Assembly (NCBI GenBank): GCA_012517355.1
Contig: JAAYVD010000073.1
Location: 1-64,000 of the forward strand
Length of the DNA stretch: 64,000 nucleotides
Reading direction: 5' to 3'
Source: Candidatus Rifleibacteriota bacterium
Lineage (GTDB): Bacteria; Muiribacteriota; Ozemobacteria; Ozemobacterales; Ozemobacteraceae
Shown: in pieces, positions 35,276 through 43,987 of the stretch
How positions within the stretch are numbered: the stretch's first letter is position 1
Layout: the number at the start of each line of letters is the position of its first letter
Translations under genes and position numbers: made by a program
Notes under the pieces: model-generated
Database searches by the model: none
Told to the model about the DNA's origin: nothing
What the model saw: the letters and a program-made list of their open reading frames with translations, nothing else

Positions 35276-36021
35276 ACGTGGTGGAAGTGCGGGGGCTTCG
35301 ATACCGCTACCAGGAGGGGAACGAGGCCTTGCAGGATGTTTCCCTCGCCCTGGCGGAAGGGGAGCGGCTCGGCCTGATCGGCCCAAACGGGGCAGGGAAA
35401 TCGACCCTGCTCTGGCACCTCAACGGCCTTCTGCCGGAAAACCCCACCGGCCCCGCGGCGGTACATGTCCTGGGAACGCCAGTGGAGGAGCCTTTCCTCG
35501 CCGAAGTTCGGACCCGGGTCGGGTTGCTCTTCCAGAACCCCGACGACCAGCTCTTCTGCCCGACGGTTGGTGAGGACGTGGCCTTCGGCCCGATGCAGCT
35601 CGGGTTGCAGGAAGCAGAGTGGAGGGAAAGGGTCCGCAGCAGCCTGGCCCGGGTGGGCCTCGCGGGATTCGAGAACCGGCATCCCCACCACCTGAGCCAG
35701 GGTGAGAAGCACCGCGTCTGCCTGGCCGGGTTGCTGGCCATGGATTCCCGTGTCCTGGTGCTGGACGAACCTTCCGCCGGGCTCGACCCGCGAGGCCGCC
35801 GGGAGCTGAAGGAATTGCTCCTGGGCTTGCCGCTGGCCCAGATCATGGCGACCCATGACCTGGAGTTGGTGGTGGAGGTCTGCCACCGTGTTCTGGTGCT
35901 CGATGCGGGGAGGGTTGTGGCCCAGGGCCCCGTGCCGGAAATCCTCGGGGACGAGTCCCTCATGCTGGCCCACGGCCTGGAGACGCCCCACATTCTTCGG
36001 CACCGTCATCCCCACGGGTAG
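35272..36021 (+). CDS. ECF transporter ATP-binding component CbiO/NikO
   Basis: MNVVEVRGLRYRYQEGNEALQDVSL...GPNGAGKSTLLWHLNGLL (Walker A), LFQNPDDQLFCPTVGEDVAFGP, LSQGEKHRVCLAGLL, VLVLDEPSAGLDP. Confidence 0.92.
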   Translation: MNVVEVRGLRYRYQEGNEALQDVSLALAEGERLGLIGPNGAGKSTLLWHLNGLLPENPTGPAAVHVLGTPVEEPFLAEVRTRVGLLFQNPDDQLFCPTVGEDVAFGPMQLGLQEAEWRERVRSSLARVGLAGFENRHPHHLSQGEKHRVCLAGLLAMDSRVLVLDEPSAGLDPRGRRELKELLLGLPLAQIMATHDLELVVEVCHRVLVLDAGRVVAQGPVPEILGDESLMLAHGLETPHILRHRHPHG

Positions 36022-36260
36022 ATTTTTCTCTTCTGGTTCCCCAGTTGGCCGAAGCCTGGGAACCACGGCCCTGACAGGGAGTTTCTCTGGTGGCCCGAAG
36101 GACCGGAAAGCCCTCGCATCACGAATGGAGGCCTTCGGGGCAGCCCAACTGCAGGTTGGCATCCGGCATGGGTTCACGGCGGGAAAGGTCAGTTGGGGAG
36201 GATTCCCGCTGCCCCCGTCTTTCCTGCGGCCGGGGCGGATCTCCGGGGCCCGAAAAGCAG

Positions 36261-36299
36261 AAATCCTCGTCAGCCCAGGAAAGGGGCGGACGAGGATTT
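36261..36299 (-). terminator. Hairpin downstream of tmRNA 3' end
   Basis: Arms aaatcctcgtc / gacgaggattt, 11 bp perfect, 17-nt loop. Confidence 0.5.
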
Positions 36300-36305
36300 G
36301 CCCAA

Positions 36306-36665
36306 TGGAGGTGGCGGGAATCGAACCCGCGTCCGAAGAGGATCACAGACACCGTCTACCATCATGTTCTGCGTTGGAGGATTTAAGGCTTTCGGAACTC
36401 GCAGACGAAGTCTCTACTCACCCGAGCCGTCTGGAAAGTCTCGATGACGGGCGCCAGGGGCCCCACACGTCACCCAGCCGGATTTGTCGTCGGTTCTCCA
36501 GGAGCCTACCGGCGTCGTCCCCCGGGAACCGTCGAGCCTAATTAGGCTGCGAGTGCCAGGTCTTCGTTGGCAGTTGTTTTTTTGGCCGATTTTTTACGAG
36601 GCCCTTCGACCAACCTCGGATGGCAGGTGGCAGCTCACGCTCCCCGTCGAAACCAGGACACCCCC
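36306..36665 (-). ncRNA. ssrA: Transfer-messenger RNA (tmRNA)
   Basis: 5' end (minus) GGGGGTGTCCTGGTTTCGACGGGGAGC; 3' end CGGACGCGGGTTCGATTCCCGCCACCTCCA. 7-bp acceptor stem pairs (one G-U). Tag ORF gcc aaa aaa aca act gcc aac gaa gac ctg gca ctc gca gcc taa = AKKTTANEDLALAA (36542..36586). CCA not genome-encoded. Confidence 0.95.
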
Positions 36666-37072
36666 GGGAAAAACGAAAACTACCGTCGGAACGACCTCCG
36701 ACATCCACAATATAGGACCCACCGTAATGAGCGTCAAGGGCGATTTTCTGAATCCGGTCATTTCTTCATGGCCGAAAGAACGCAGACATCCCCTGGGAGG
36801 TGAAGGCGGCCTGCCGGTTCAAAAAACGGCCACCTCCCTATAGAGAGGATTTCTCCCTCTGGGTGAGGTGACTATTCTCTTCCCGCGTTCCCTGATGAGT
36901 TCTCTCCACTCCATTCTGAGACTCTAGGCCGCGTAGGAACCCGAATCGGCGCAGGTCTGGCGCCAGCATCAGAACAATCCGCCACGCCAGGAGGTTCTGA
37001 CGCCTCTCGCCCTTCTCCCCATTCCCCGTTTCCCCTGCAACCCTGGGGGGCCAGAAAAATGCCAGAGCCCCC

Positions 37073-38845
37073 CTATTGTCCTGAGTTACCCGCTTCCAGC
37101 GATCCGACCACCTCGGGAAAGCCTCTTTCCCGGGCCAGGTCGACCGCCCGCCGGCCCTCCCGGTCCTTGTGCCCGGCCGGGCAGCCGTGCCGGACCAGCA
37201 GGTCGGCAATGTCCTTGTGGCCGTAGCAGGCGGCCCAGAACAGGGCGGTCCAGTCGAGGTTGTCACGGGCCTTCGGGTCCGCCCCGCGCAGCAGGAGCAG
37301 CCGGACCGCGTCGGCCTGGCCCCTTTCGCACGCCTGCATCAGCGGCGTCCGGCCCGCCCCGTCGCGGGGGTCGACGGGGACCTTCGCTTCCAGGAGGGCT
37401 TCGATCACCGGGCAAAGCCCCCGGAAGGCCGCCAGGTGCAACGGCGTCTGCCGCCGCCGCGTCACGTGATCGGCCGCCGCCCCCCGCCAGAGCAGCTCGC
37501 GCACCACCTCGACGTGACCGTTCATCACCGCCAGCTCGAGGGCGGTCTCCTCCTCGGCGGGCTCGACCAGGTCGACCCGCGCGCCGCCCTCCACCAGCCG
37601 CTTGACCGCCTCCCGGTGGCCGTGGTCGGCGGCCAGCATCAACGGGGTCAGGTTCCGGCGGTCCGGCGCATCGGGGGTCACCCCCTTGGCCTGCAGCAGA
37701 TGGCCGATCGCCTCGGCGCACCCCCGGTTCGCGGCCAGGTGCAGGGCCGTTTCCCCGTCGGTGTCCCGCGCCTGGGCATCGGCTCCCGCCTGCAACAGGC
37801 ACCGCACCGCCTCGCTCTGGCCCTCGGCCGCGGCCAGCATCAGCGGCGTCTTCCCCTCGCGATCCTTGGGGTCCGGAGTGATCGGAAAAGCCAGCAGCCG
37901 CTGCAGCACGGCCACCTGTCCATGCTGCGCCGCGACATGGAGCGGGGTACGCTGAGCGGCGTCGGGGAAGACCGGCGACAGGCCCCGCTCCAGGAACAGG
38001 GCCACGACCCCCTCCTGGCCGGCCGCGGCCGCGGTGTGGAACGGCGTCATCCCGGCGGCGTCCCTGATCATGGGATGGCCGCCCGCTTCCAGCAGGGCTG
38101 CCACCGCCGCCACGTGCCCGTTCCCCGCCGCCAGGTGCAGGGGGGAGGCCCCGCCCGCCGACAGGGTGTCGGGGGAAGCATGGGCGCGCACGAGCGGGCC
38201 GATCAGAGCGGCATGACCCATGGCCGCGGCCAGGTGCAGCACCGTCTCGCCCGCCGGCCGGTTGCGGATGCGCGGGTCGGCTTCATGGGCGAGCAGGGCC
38301 TCGACCACCGGCAGGTTCCCCCGCCGGACGGCCCGGAACAGCGCGGTCTCCCCCGACCGTGTCTCCACCACGTTCGTGGCGGCCCCCTTCCCCAGCAGCA
38401 GCTCCACCACCCGGGTGTGTCCCGCCCCGGCCGCCAGCATCAACGCCGTGTCTCCCTCCGGGCTGCGGGCGTCCGGCCGGGCCCCGCGGCTCAGCAGCAC
38501 CTGCACGAGCTCCGCCCGCCCCCGGGCTGCCGCCTCCAGCAGCAGAGGCCGGCCGGACGGGCCGGTGGATTCCGGGGCCAGGCCCGTCTCCAGCAGGGTG
38601 GCCAGCATCGGCCCGTCGTCACGGGCCATCGCCGTCTCGAGGGAGGCTGGTTCGCCTGCCTTCGGGCACGGACCGTCGGGGGGAGGCTCCCGGTCGGGAC
38701 AGGGACGCAACCGCTCCGGGGCGGTGGCCTGGGCGGGCGCCGGCAGCTCCTGGCCCGGCATTTCGCCCATGGCGGGGGGAACGGCCAGCAGGGCCATTCC
38801 GAGCAGCAGGACGAGGTGGTGGCGGCAAAGGGGGCGGTTTTCCAT
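37073..38845 (-). CDS. Exported ankyrin-repeat protein
   Basis: Start MENRPLCRHHLVLLLGMALLAVPPAMGE at 38845; many ANK repeats (GDTALMLAAGAGHTRVVELLLGKGA, SPLHLAAGNGHVAAVAALLEAGG, etc.). Confidence 0.92.
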   Translation of the reverse strand: MENRPLCRHHLVLLLGMALLAVPPAMGEMPGQELPAPAQATAPERLRPCPDREPPPDGPCPKAGEPASLETAMARDDGPMLATLLETGLAPESTGPSGRPLLLEAAARGRAELVQVLLSRGARPDARSPEGDTALMLAAGAGHTRVVELLLGKGAATNVVETRSGETALFRAVRRGNLPVVEALLAHEADPRIRNRPAGETVLHLAAAMGHAALIGPLVRAHASPDTLSAGGASPLHLAAGNGHVAAVAALLEAGGHPMIRDAAGMTPFHTAAAAGQEGVVALFLERGLSPVFPDAAQRTPLHVAAQHGQVAVLQRLLAFPITPDPKDREGKTPLMLAAAEGQSEAVRCLLQAGADAQARDTDGETALHLAANRGCAEAIGHLLQAKGVTPDAPDRRNLTPLMLAADHGHREAVKRLVEGGARVDLVEPAEEETALELAVMNGHVEVVRELLWRGAAADHVTRRRQTPLHLAAFRGLCPVIEALLEAKVPVDPRDGAGRTPLMQACERGQADAVRLLLLRGADPKARDNLDWTALFWAACYGHKDIADLLVRHGCPAGHKDREGRRAVDLARERGFPEVVGSLEAGNSGQ

Positions 38846-38922
38846 GGGATCCTCCTCGGGTTTCCCGAACGTGGGTCGTCCCCCGCCCAAACGCCGGTTC
38901 CGGGCCACGGATTGCCGGGCCG

Positions 38923-39438
38923 CTACCAGATCCCCAGGATGCTCTTCACCACTATTCCGATGTCCTCGAGCAAGCGGGAAAAACGGGCGGGAAGTGAGTT
39001 GTAGTCGCGCTCCAGGGCTGCCACGGTCTGGTCGATTTCCGACAGCCGTCCGTGGTAGGTGCAGATCACGTCGTCCGATCCGATGGCAGAATACGCGCCA
39101 CCGGATGGGCAGGGAGGTGTTGTCTCCTGGTCCTCCGGTTTGACACCCGCCCGCGCGCCCTCCAGTTTGGCCTTGTAGGCCGCCATGTAACGGCCACAGT
39201 TTCGGGCCGGCCCGATGGGGGTCCGGCGGTCGACGTGTGGGGTGGCGATGAGCAGGCCCAGGATCAGGACGCCCATCAGGGCACCGAACGCGAAGAGAGG
39301 ATCCCACCCTTCGCGGACCGGTGCGGCTGACGGGCCGGTTCCCCGGGCGGTCACCGGTTCCGACCGACACGATGTCGGAAGTGGGCCGCGGGCGCCAGGA
39401 TGGCGCATCCTCCGCGGATCCCTCCCGTGGCGACCCAT
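38923..39438 (-). CDS. Single-TM hypothetical protein with Cys-containing exported C-terminus
   Basis: DPLFAFGALMGVLILGLLIATP TM; CGRYMAAYKAKLEG...CPSGGAYSAIGSDDVICTYHGRL. Start codon uncertain; N-terminus overlaps repeat copy D. Confidence 0.55.
   Translation of the reverse strand: MGRHGRDPRRMRHPGARGPLPTSCRSEPVTARGTGPSAAPVREGWDPLFAFGALMGVLILGLLIATPHVDRRTPIGPARNCGRYMAAYKAKLEGARAGVKPEDQETTPPCPSGGAYSAIGSDDVICTYHGRLSEIDQTVAALERDYNSLPARFSRLLEDIGIVVKSILGIW
39354..39384 (-). repeat. Repeat family 1, partial copy D
   Basis: ggttccgaccgacacgatgtcggaag; core hairpin ccgaca-cga-tgtcgg conserved. Confidence 0.5.
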
Positions 39439-39507
39439 GGCTGGATCGCGCCCGGGCGCGGTGGCAAAAGGCGGCTGGAAATCACGGCAGGGCGCGGCGG
39501 GGCGGTT

Positions 39508-41610
39508 TCACGCGGGGGGCGGGCCAACCCGGGCCGTCTGGGAGAACAGACCCTGGAAGAGGCTCTCGAGATCCTCGATGCGGTAGGGCTTGGGCAGCAC
39601 GCCGGCGAACCCGAAATCGGCGAACCGCGACATGATGGGGTCGTTGCTGAACCCGCTGGAGACGACGACCGTCGCCATGGGATCGAGCTGCCGGAGACCG
39701 CCGACCGCCTCCCGGCCCCCCATGCCGCCGGGGATGGTCAGGTCCATGATCACGGCGTCGAATCGCTTCCCCGCCTCGAGGTGCTTGGCATACAGCCGGA
39801 TTGCCTCCGCCCCGTCTTCGCAGGCCACCACGTCGTATCCGAGGAAGACCAGGATCTCCAGGAGCATGGTCCGCAGCTGGGAATCGTCGTCCATGATCAG
39901 GATCCGCCGGCGGGGGGCGGTCGCGGGTGTGGAGGCCGTGCCGGTGGCCGGGGCGGGTGCCGCCGGGGCGGGGTGGGGAAGGGGAACTCCCTCCGCCGCC
40001 GGCAGGTGGATGGTGAAGGTGCAGCCGGCGCCGGTGGCCGAATGGGCACCGATGTGGCCGCCGTGCCGCTTGACGATGGAATGGGTGATGGCCAGGCCCA
40101 GGCCGGTGCCGCCCGGCTTGGTCGAGAAGAACGGGTCGAAGATGCGCTCCTGCAGGTCGCGGGGAATGCCCGGCCCGGCGTCGGCGATGGCCAGCCGGAC
40201 ATACCGGCCTGGAGCCAGGCCGGGGATCTCCTCGCGCAGGAACTCGACGTTCCCGCACCGGATGCGGATGACGCCCGCCCCGCCCATGGCCTGGCTGGCG
40301 TTGAGGATGACGTTCTGGATCACCTGGCTCATCTGGCCGGTGTCGACCTCGACCGGCCACAGGTCGGCATCGATCGCGTATTCGCACCGGGTCTGGGTCC
40401 CTCGCAGCAGGAAGCTGGCCGAATCGCGGATCACCTCGGGCAGCGCGGCCACCGTCTTGACCGGTTCCCCGCCCTTGGCGAAGGTCAGCAGCTGTTGCGT
40501 GAGGTTGCGGGCCAGCAGGGTGGCCCGTTCGGCTTCGCCCAGCAGCCGTGGGACCTTGCCGCCGCCCTTCCGGGTCAGGGCGGTGCAGAGGCTGAGGTTG
40601 CCGAGGATGGCGGCCAGGAAGTTGTTGAAATCGTGGGCGATGCCGCCGGCCAGGACCTGCAGCGACTCCAGCTTGCGGGTCTTGAGCAGTTCCTGCTCCA
40701 TGCCGCGGCGCAGGGTGTCGTCGCGGAGCACGAGAACCCGGCCGATCGCCTGTTGATCATGGTTGGGAAGGAGAGCCACGGTGATGGTGACCGGGCGGCG
40801 GGTCCCGTCGCGGGCGGTCAGGATGGCGTCGGTGTCGGCGACGCCCGGCAGTCCGGCCTCGACGGGGGGGGCATTCCGCAGGATCTCCTCGAGGAGGTGG
40901 TTGCCGTTCCCCCCGCCGCCTTCCCGGGAAAGGGTCAGGACCTCCGGCAGGGGCCGGCCGCGCGCCTCCTCTTCCGTCCAGCCGGTCAGGTCGGCGGCCC
41001 GGCGGTTCAGCAGCAGGACGCAGCTCTCGGGGTCGGTGGTGATGACGCCGTCGGAAAGGCTGCGCAGGGTCACCGCCAGCCGTTCCTGGTCGTTGGCCAG
41101 GCGGTGCTCCAGGTCCTTGTGGCGGGTGATGTCGGTGCAGATCGCGACCACGCCTCGCAGCCCCCCGTGCTCGTCGAACACCGGGAATTTCTCGGTGATG
41201 AAGCTGTGCGGTTCGCCCAGCAGGGGAACCGTCTCCTCGAACTGGAGAGTGGTTCCCGCCTCGATGACCTGGGTGTCCTGTTCGCGGAACAGGCGGGCCA
41301 CCGGCTCGGGGAACACCTCGAAGTCGTCCTTGCCGCGCAGGACGGTGAGGGGGACTTGGCACAGGCGCTCGAACTCGCGGTTGACGTAGACATACCGACC
41401 CTCGCCGTCCTTCATGGCGATCGGCAGGCGGGCGTTGTCGACGATGGCGCACAGGGAATCGAGCTGCCCGGACTGGGCGGCGAACTTCCGTTCCCACTGG
41501 TGGACCTGGTCCTCCAGGAGTCGGACCTTTTCCTCCAAATGCTCCATCACACGGGCAGAACCGGTGTTTCTCATGGATCCCTGTCCCAATTGCGGGATGG
41601 TCGCTCTCAT
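39508..41610 (-). CDS. PAS-domain hybrid sensor histidine kinase with C-terminal receiver domain
   Basis: PAS segments; AGGIAHDFNNFLAAILGNLSL (H box), DAGPGIPRDLQERIFDPFFSTKPGGTGLGL (N/G boxes), RRRILIMDDDSQLRTMLLEIL...DAVIMDLTIPGGMGG (receiver). True start may be 41547 (MEHLEEKV). Confidence 0.9.
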   Translation of the reverse strand: MRATIPQLGQGSMRNTGSARVMEHLEEKVRLLEDQVHQWERKFAAQSGQLDSLCAIVDNARLPIAMKDGEGRYVYVNREFERLCQVPLTVLRGKDDFEVFPEPVARLFREQDTQVIEAGTTLQFEETVPLLGEPHSFITEKFPVFDEHGGLRGVVAICTDITRHKDLEHRLANDQERLAVTLRSLSDGVITTDPESCVLLLNRRAADLTGWTEEEARGRPLPEVLTLSREGGGGNGNHLLEEILRNAPPVEAGLPGVADTDAILTARDGTRRPVTITVALLPNHDQQAIGRVLVLRDDTLRRGMEQELLKTRKLESLQVLAGGIAHDFNNFLAAILGNLSLCTALTRKGGGKVPRLLGEAERATLLARNLTQQLLTFAKGGEPVKTVAALPEVIRDSASFLLRGTQTRCEYAIDADLWPVEVDTGQMSQVIQNVILNASQAMGGAGVIRIRCGNVEFLREEIPGLAPGRYVRLAIADAGPGIPRDLQERIFDPFFSTKPGGTGLGLAITHSIVKRHGGHIGAHSATGAGCTFTIHLPAAEGVPLPHPAPAAPAPATGTASTPATAPRRRILIMDDDSQLRTMLLEILVFLGYDVVACEDGAEAIRLYAKHLEAGKRFDAVIMDLTIPGGMGGREAVGGLRQLDPMATVVVSSGFSNDPIMSRFADFGFAGVLPKPYRIEDLESLFQGLFSQTARVGPPPA

Positions 41611-41863
41611 CTTCGTTGTAAGGGAATACCCCTACAATACAATCATTTTGCCACGAAATCCGCGAAACGTCCAATCCCTGACGCCAATCCCCACTCGGCG
41701 ATCCAACAGCACATGCACCAGCACCCGCCGCAGGCGCCCTTGGAGCCGTTCAGGGCGGACACCTCCTCCCAGGAGCCGGGATCGATCCCGCGTGTGACGA
41801 GGCCTGCCGTCGCGGGTTTGGCGGGGGTCGTCCGGGGCTTGCCTCCGATCGTTGATGGAAATG

Positions 41864-41892
41864 AAAAACCGGGCCGCCAGGGGCGACCCGGT
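41864..41892 (-). terminator. Intrinsic terminator
   Basis: aaaaaccgggccgccaggggcgacccggt; on minus strand a GC hairpin followed by TTTTT, immediately downstream of 41914..42927. Confidence 0.75.
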
Positions 41893-41913
41893 GGGTGCCG
41901 GGGACCGCAGGAT

Positions 41914-42927
41914 CTACCGCACGAACAGGTAGAAGTGGGTGATGAAATCGAAGAGATCGAGGTTGATCAGGGTCAGGCGGACGGGTTGCAGGTCGATGGC
42001 CCCTTCGAGCACGCCGCTGACCTTGTCGTAGTGCAGGGCGACGGGCCGGTGGTTCACGAAACCCTTGATCTCACCCTGATCCAGGTTGAACTCGAGATGG
42101 AGGGGGGTGCGGTTGGCCGTGCCGTCGAGGGTCTGGCGACGCCAGTCGATGGTCGCCTGATAGGGTGCGCCGTTCACTGCGCCGGTCTGGACGATGCGTT
42201 CGGGGGACCAGTCGAACCCGAGGTGCATGGCCGTCTGGTTCAGCCCGCCGGTGATGGTGCGGGCGTCGTGATCGATCTGCAGGCGGACCGGATACAGGTT
42301 GACGGCGCCGGAGATCGTCCACAGGCGGCGGTCGAAGGTCAACTGCACGGGTTGCAGGTGGAGGGCGCCTTCGATGGTACCGATCCGGGGCGGGGCCGGG
42401 CGCAGGTCGAGGACGGGCCGCCGTTCGCCGGCCAGGTCGGCTCGTGCCACGGGAGGGCGGGGTCCCTTCTCGAGGCGCCCGGCGGCGGGGTTTTCGGCAA
42501 TGGCCCCGGTCAGGGGCGGATCGGCAGGGCGGTCTTCCCCGTGGGTGCGGGTGAAGGTCTCATCGGCCTGCAGGTCCTGCACGAGGGAACGGAACGTCGC
42601 CCGTCCGGCGGCCGGCAAGCGCTCGATCCGCTCCAGGAGGGCCTGGCGGCGGGCGGTGGTGTCGGCTCCGGCGCGCAGCAGGCGGAATGCCTCTTCCAGG
42701 CGGGCGGAGATGCTCCAGAGGGCATCTTCGGCGAGTGGGGGGCGGGGGCCGTGGGCCGGCAGGTCGCCCTGGATCGCCGCCCGGCTGGCCTGCAGGGTCA
42801 GCACGAGGTCGAGCAGGGAGTCGGCGGCCGGGGTGGCCAGGGCCGTGGAGCCGGCCAGCAGAACACAGACGAAAGACACCGTCAGCCATCGGATCGGCAT
42901 ACGCATGAGGGAACCTCCTGGATTCAA
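41914..42927 (-). CDS. Exported protein with about seven C-terminal ~20-aa beta-type repeats
   Basis: Signal peptide MRMPIRWLTVSFVCVLLAGSTALA; repeats such as ISGAVNLYPVRLQIDHDART / ITGGLNQTAMHLGFDWSPERIV / LDGTANRTPLHLEFNLDQGE / IKGFVNHRPVALHYDKVSGV / LEGAIDLQPVRLTL. Confidence 0.75.
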   Translation of the reverse strand: MNPGGSLMRMPIRWLTVSFVCVLLAGSTALATPAADSLLDLVLTLQASRAAIQGDLPAHGPRPPLAEDALWSISARLEEAFRLLRAGADTTARRQALLERIERLPAAGRATFRSLVQDLQADETFTRTHGEDRPADPPLTGAIAENPAAGRLEKGPRPPVARADLAGERRPVLDLRPAPPRIGTIEGALHLQPVQLTFDRRLWTISGAVNLYPVRLQIDHDARTITGGLNQTAMHLGFDWSPERIVQTGAVNGAPYQATIDWRRQTLDGTANRTPLHLEFNLDQGEIKGFVNHRPVALHYDKVSGVLEGAIDLQPVRLTLINLDLFDFITHFYLFVR

Positions 42928-43140
42928 ACTCTCACCCTATTCGGGACTCTGTCGTCATCCTACCAGCTCCCTCCGAAAGGGGTCTGATGTCTGCTCAGAC
43001 CTCTCCCCAAGAGGGTTGGCGGGTTATCGGAGGGTCCCTGCGTTACATGAAATGTGTGGGCCATCTTCGGCGTGGGGGCTGGCCAGGAGAGGGTCTGAGA
43101 GGTCGATTCCGGTCAGGGTGGGTTTTCTTCGAAGAGACCG

Positions 43141-43182
43141 GTGCGCTTGCCGGGGAACGTGGCCGTTTCCCGGCAAGCGCAC
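43141..43182. promoter_or_regulatory. Strong inverted repeat upstream of lexA
   Basis: gtgcgcttgccggggaa-cgtggccgt-ttcccggcaagcgcac; near-perfect 16-17-bp arms (one unpaired base). Confidence 0.55.
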
Positions 43183-43352
43183 GTGTCGTCTTTCGGTACA
43201 GAGATGGCGGAGCAGGGTTCCCACCGCCCGACGCGGGTCGATGGGGTGGCCAAGAAGGGGAAGGCCTTCGCGCGGATTCGTCATTTTTTTGCTTGATTTT
43301 CGCCTTTTGTTCGCTTATATTAAAAGGGAACGAACATGCACGGAGGTCCTTC

Positions 43353-43976
43353 ATGTCACCTGATCCGTTGACTCCCAAGCAGATGGCGGTCCTGACCTTC
43401 ATTCGCTCCTTTTTCGCCCGCTGGGGGTACGCGCCGACCATCGCCGAGATTGGCGGCGGGCTCGGCCTGTCCTCGACGGCGACGGTACACAAGCACCTGC
43501 AGGCGCTCGTCGACAAGGGCCACCTCGAGGCTCTGCCCCGCCGGTCACGCGGGCTGATGGTCAAGGCCGACCAGGTGCCGGTCGGGGGTGGGGTCGAGGT
43601 GCCTCTGCTCGGCCGGGTGGCGGCCGGGCAACCGATCGAGGTCAGCGAGGTGCCCGAGACGATCACCCTCCCCGAATGGATGCTCGGCCGGGGTGAGACC
43701 TTCGTGTTGCAGGTGCGGGGCGAGTCGATGATCGACGAGGCGATCAGGGATGGCGACCTGGTCATCGTCGAGAAGCGCGACACGGCGCGCAACGGCGAGA
43801 TGGTGATCGCCTGCCTCGACGGCGAGGAGGTGACCCTCAAGCGGCTCTACCGCGAGAGCAACCGGGTGCGGCTGCAGCCGTCGAACCCGGCCATGCCCCC
43901 GATCATCGTCGAGGGTCGCGAGGTGACCATCAAGGGGGTTGTCATCGGCATCCTGCGCAAGTACCGGGCCTTCTGA
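43353..43976 (+). CDS. lexA: LexA repressor
   Basis: MSPDPLTPKQMAVLTFIRSFFARWGYAPTIAEIGGGLGLSSTATVHKHLQALVDKGHL wHTH; VAAGQPIE cleavage region; GESMIDEAIRDGDLVIVEK; GEMVIACLDGEEVTLKRLY. Confidence 0.95.
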   Translation: MSPDPLTPKQMAVLTFIRSFFARWGYAPTIAEIGGGLGLSSTATVHKHLQALVDKGHLEALPRRSRGLMVKADQVPVGGGVEVPLLGRVAAGQPIEVSEVPETITLPEWMLGRGETFVLQVRGESMIDEAIRDGDLVIVEKRDTARNGEMVIACLDGEEVTLKRLYRESNRVRLQPSNPAMPPIIVEGREVTIKGVVIGILRKYRAF

Positions 43977-43987
43977 GGGGGGAAGCC

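Noticed and set aside
36090-36843. Several small plus-strand ORFs over 36090-36843
   Set aside because: They overlap the tmRNA and its flanks; a VAGIEPASE-like peptide is simply tmRNA 3'-end sequence translated.
37169-39004. 611-aa plus-strand ORF
   Set aside because: Antisense to the ankyrin protein; its apparent repeats only mirror the ANK repeats.
39400-42987. 1195-aa plus-strand ORF
   Set aside because: Antisense to the hybrid histidine kinase and the beta-repeat protein.
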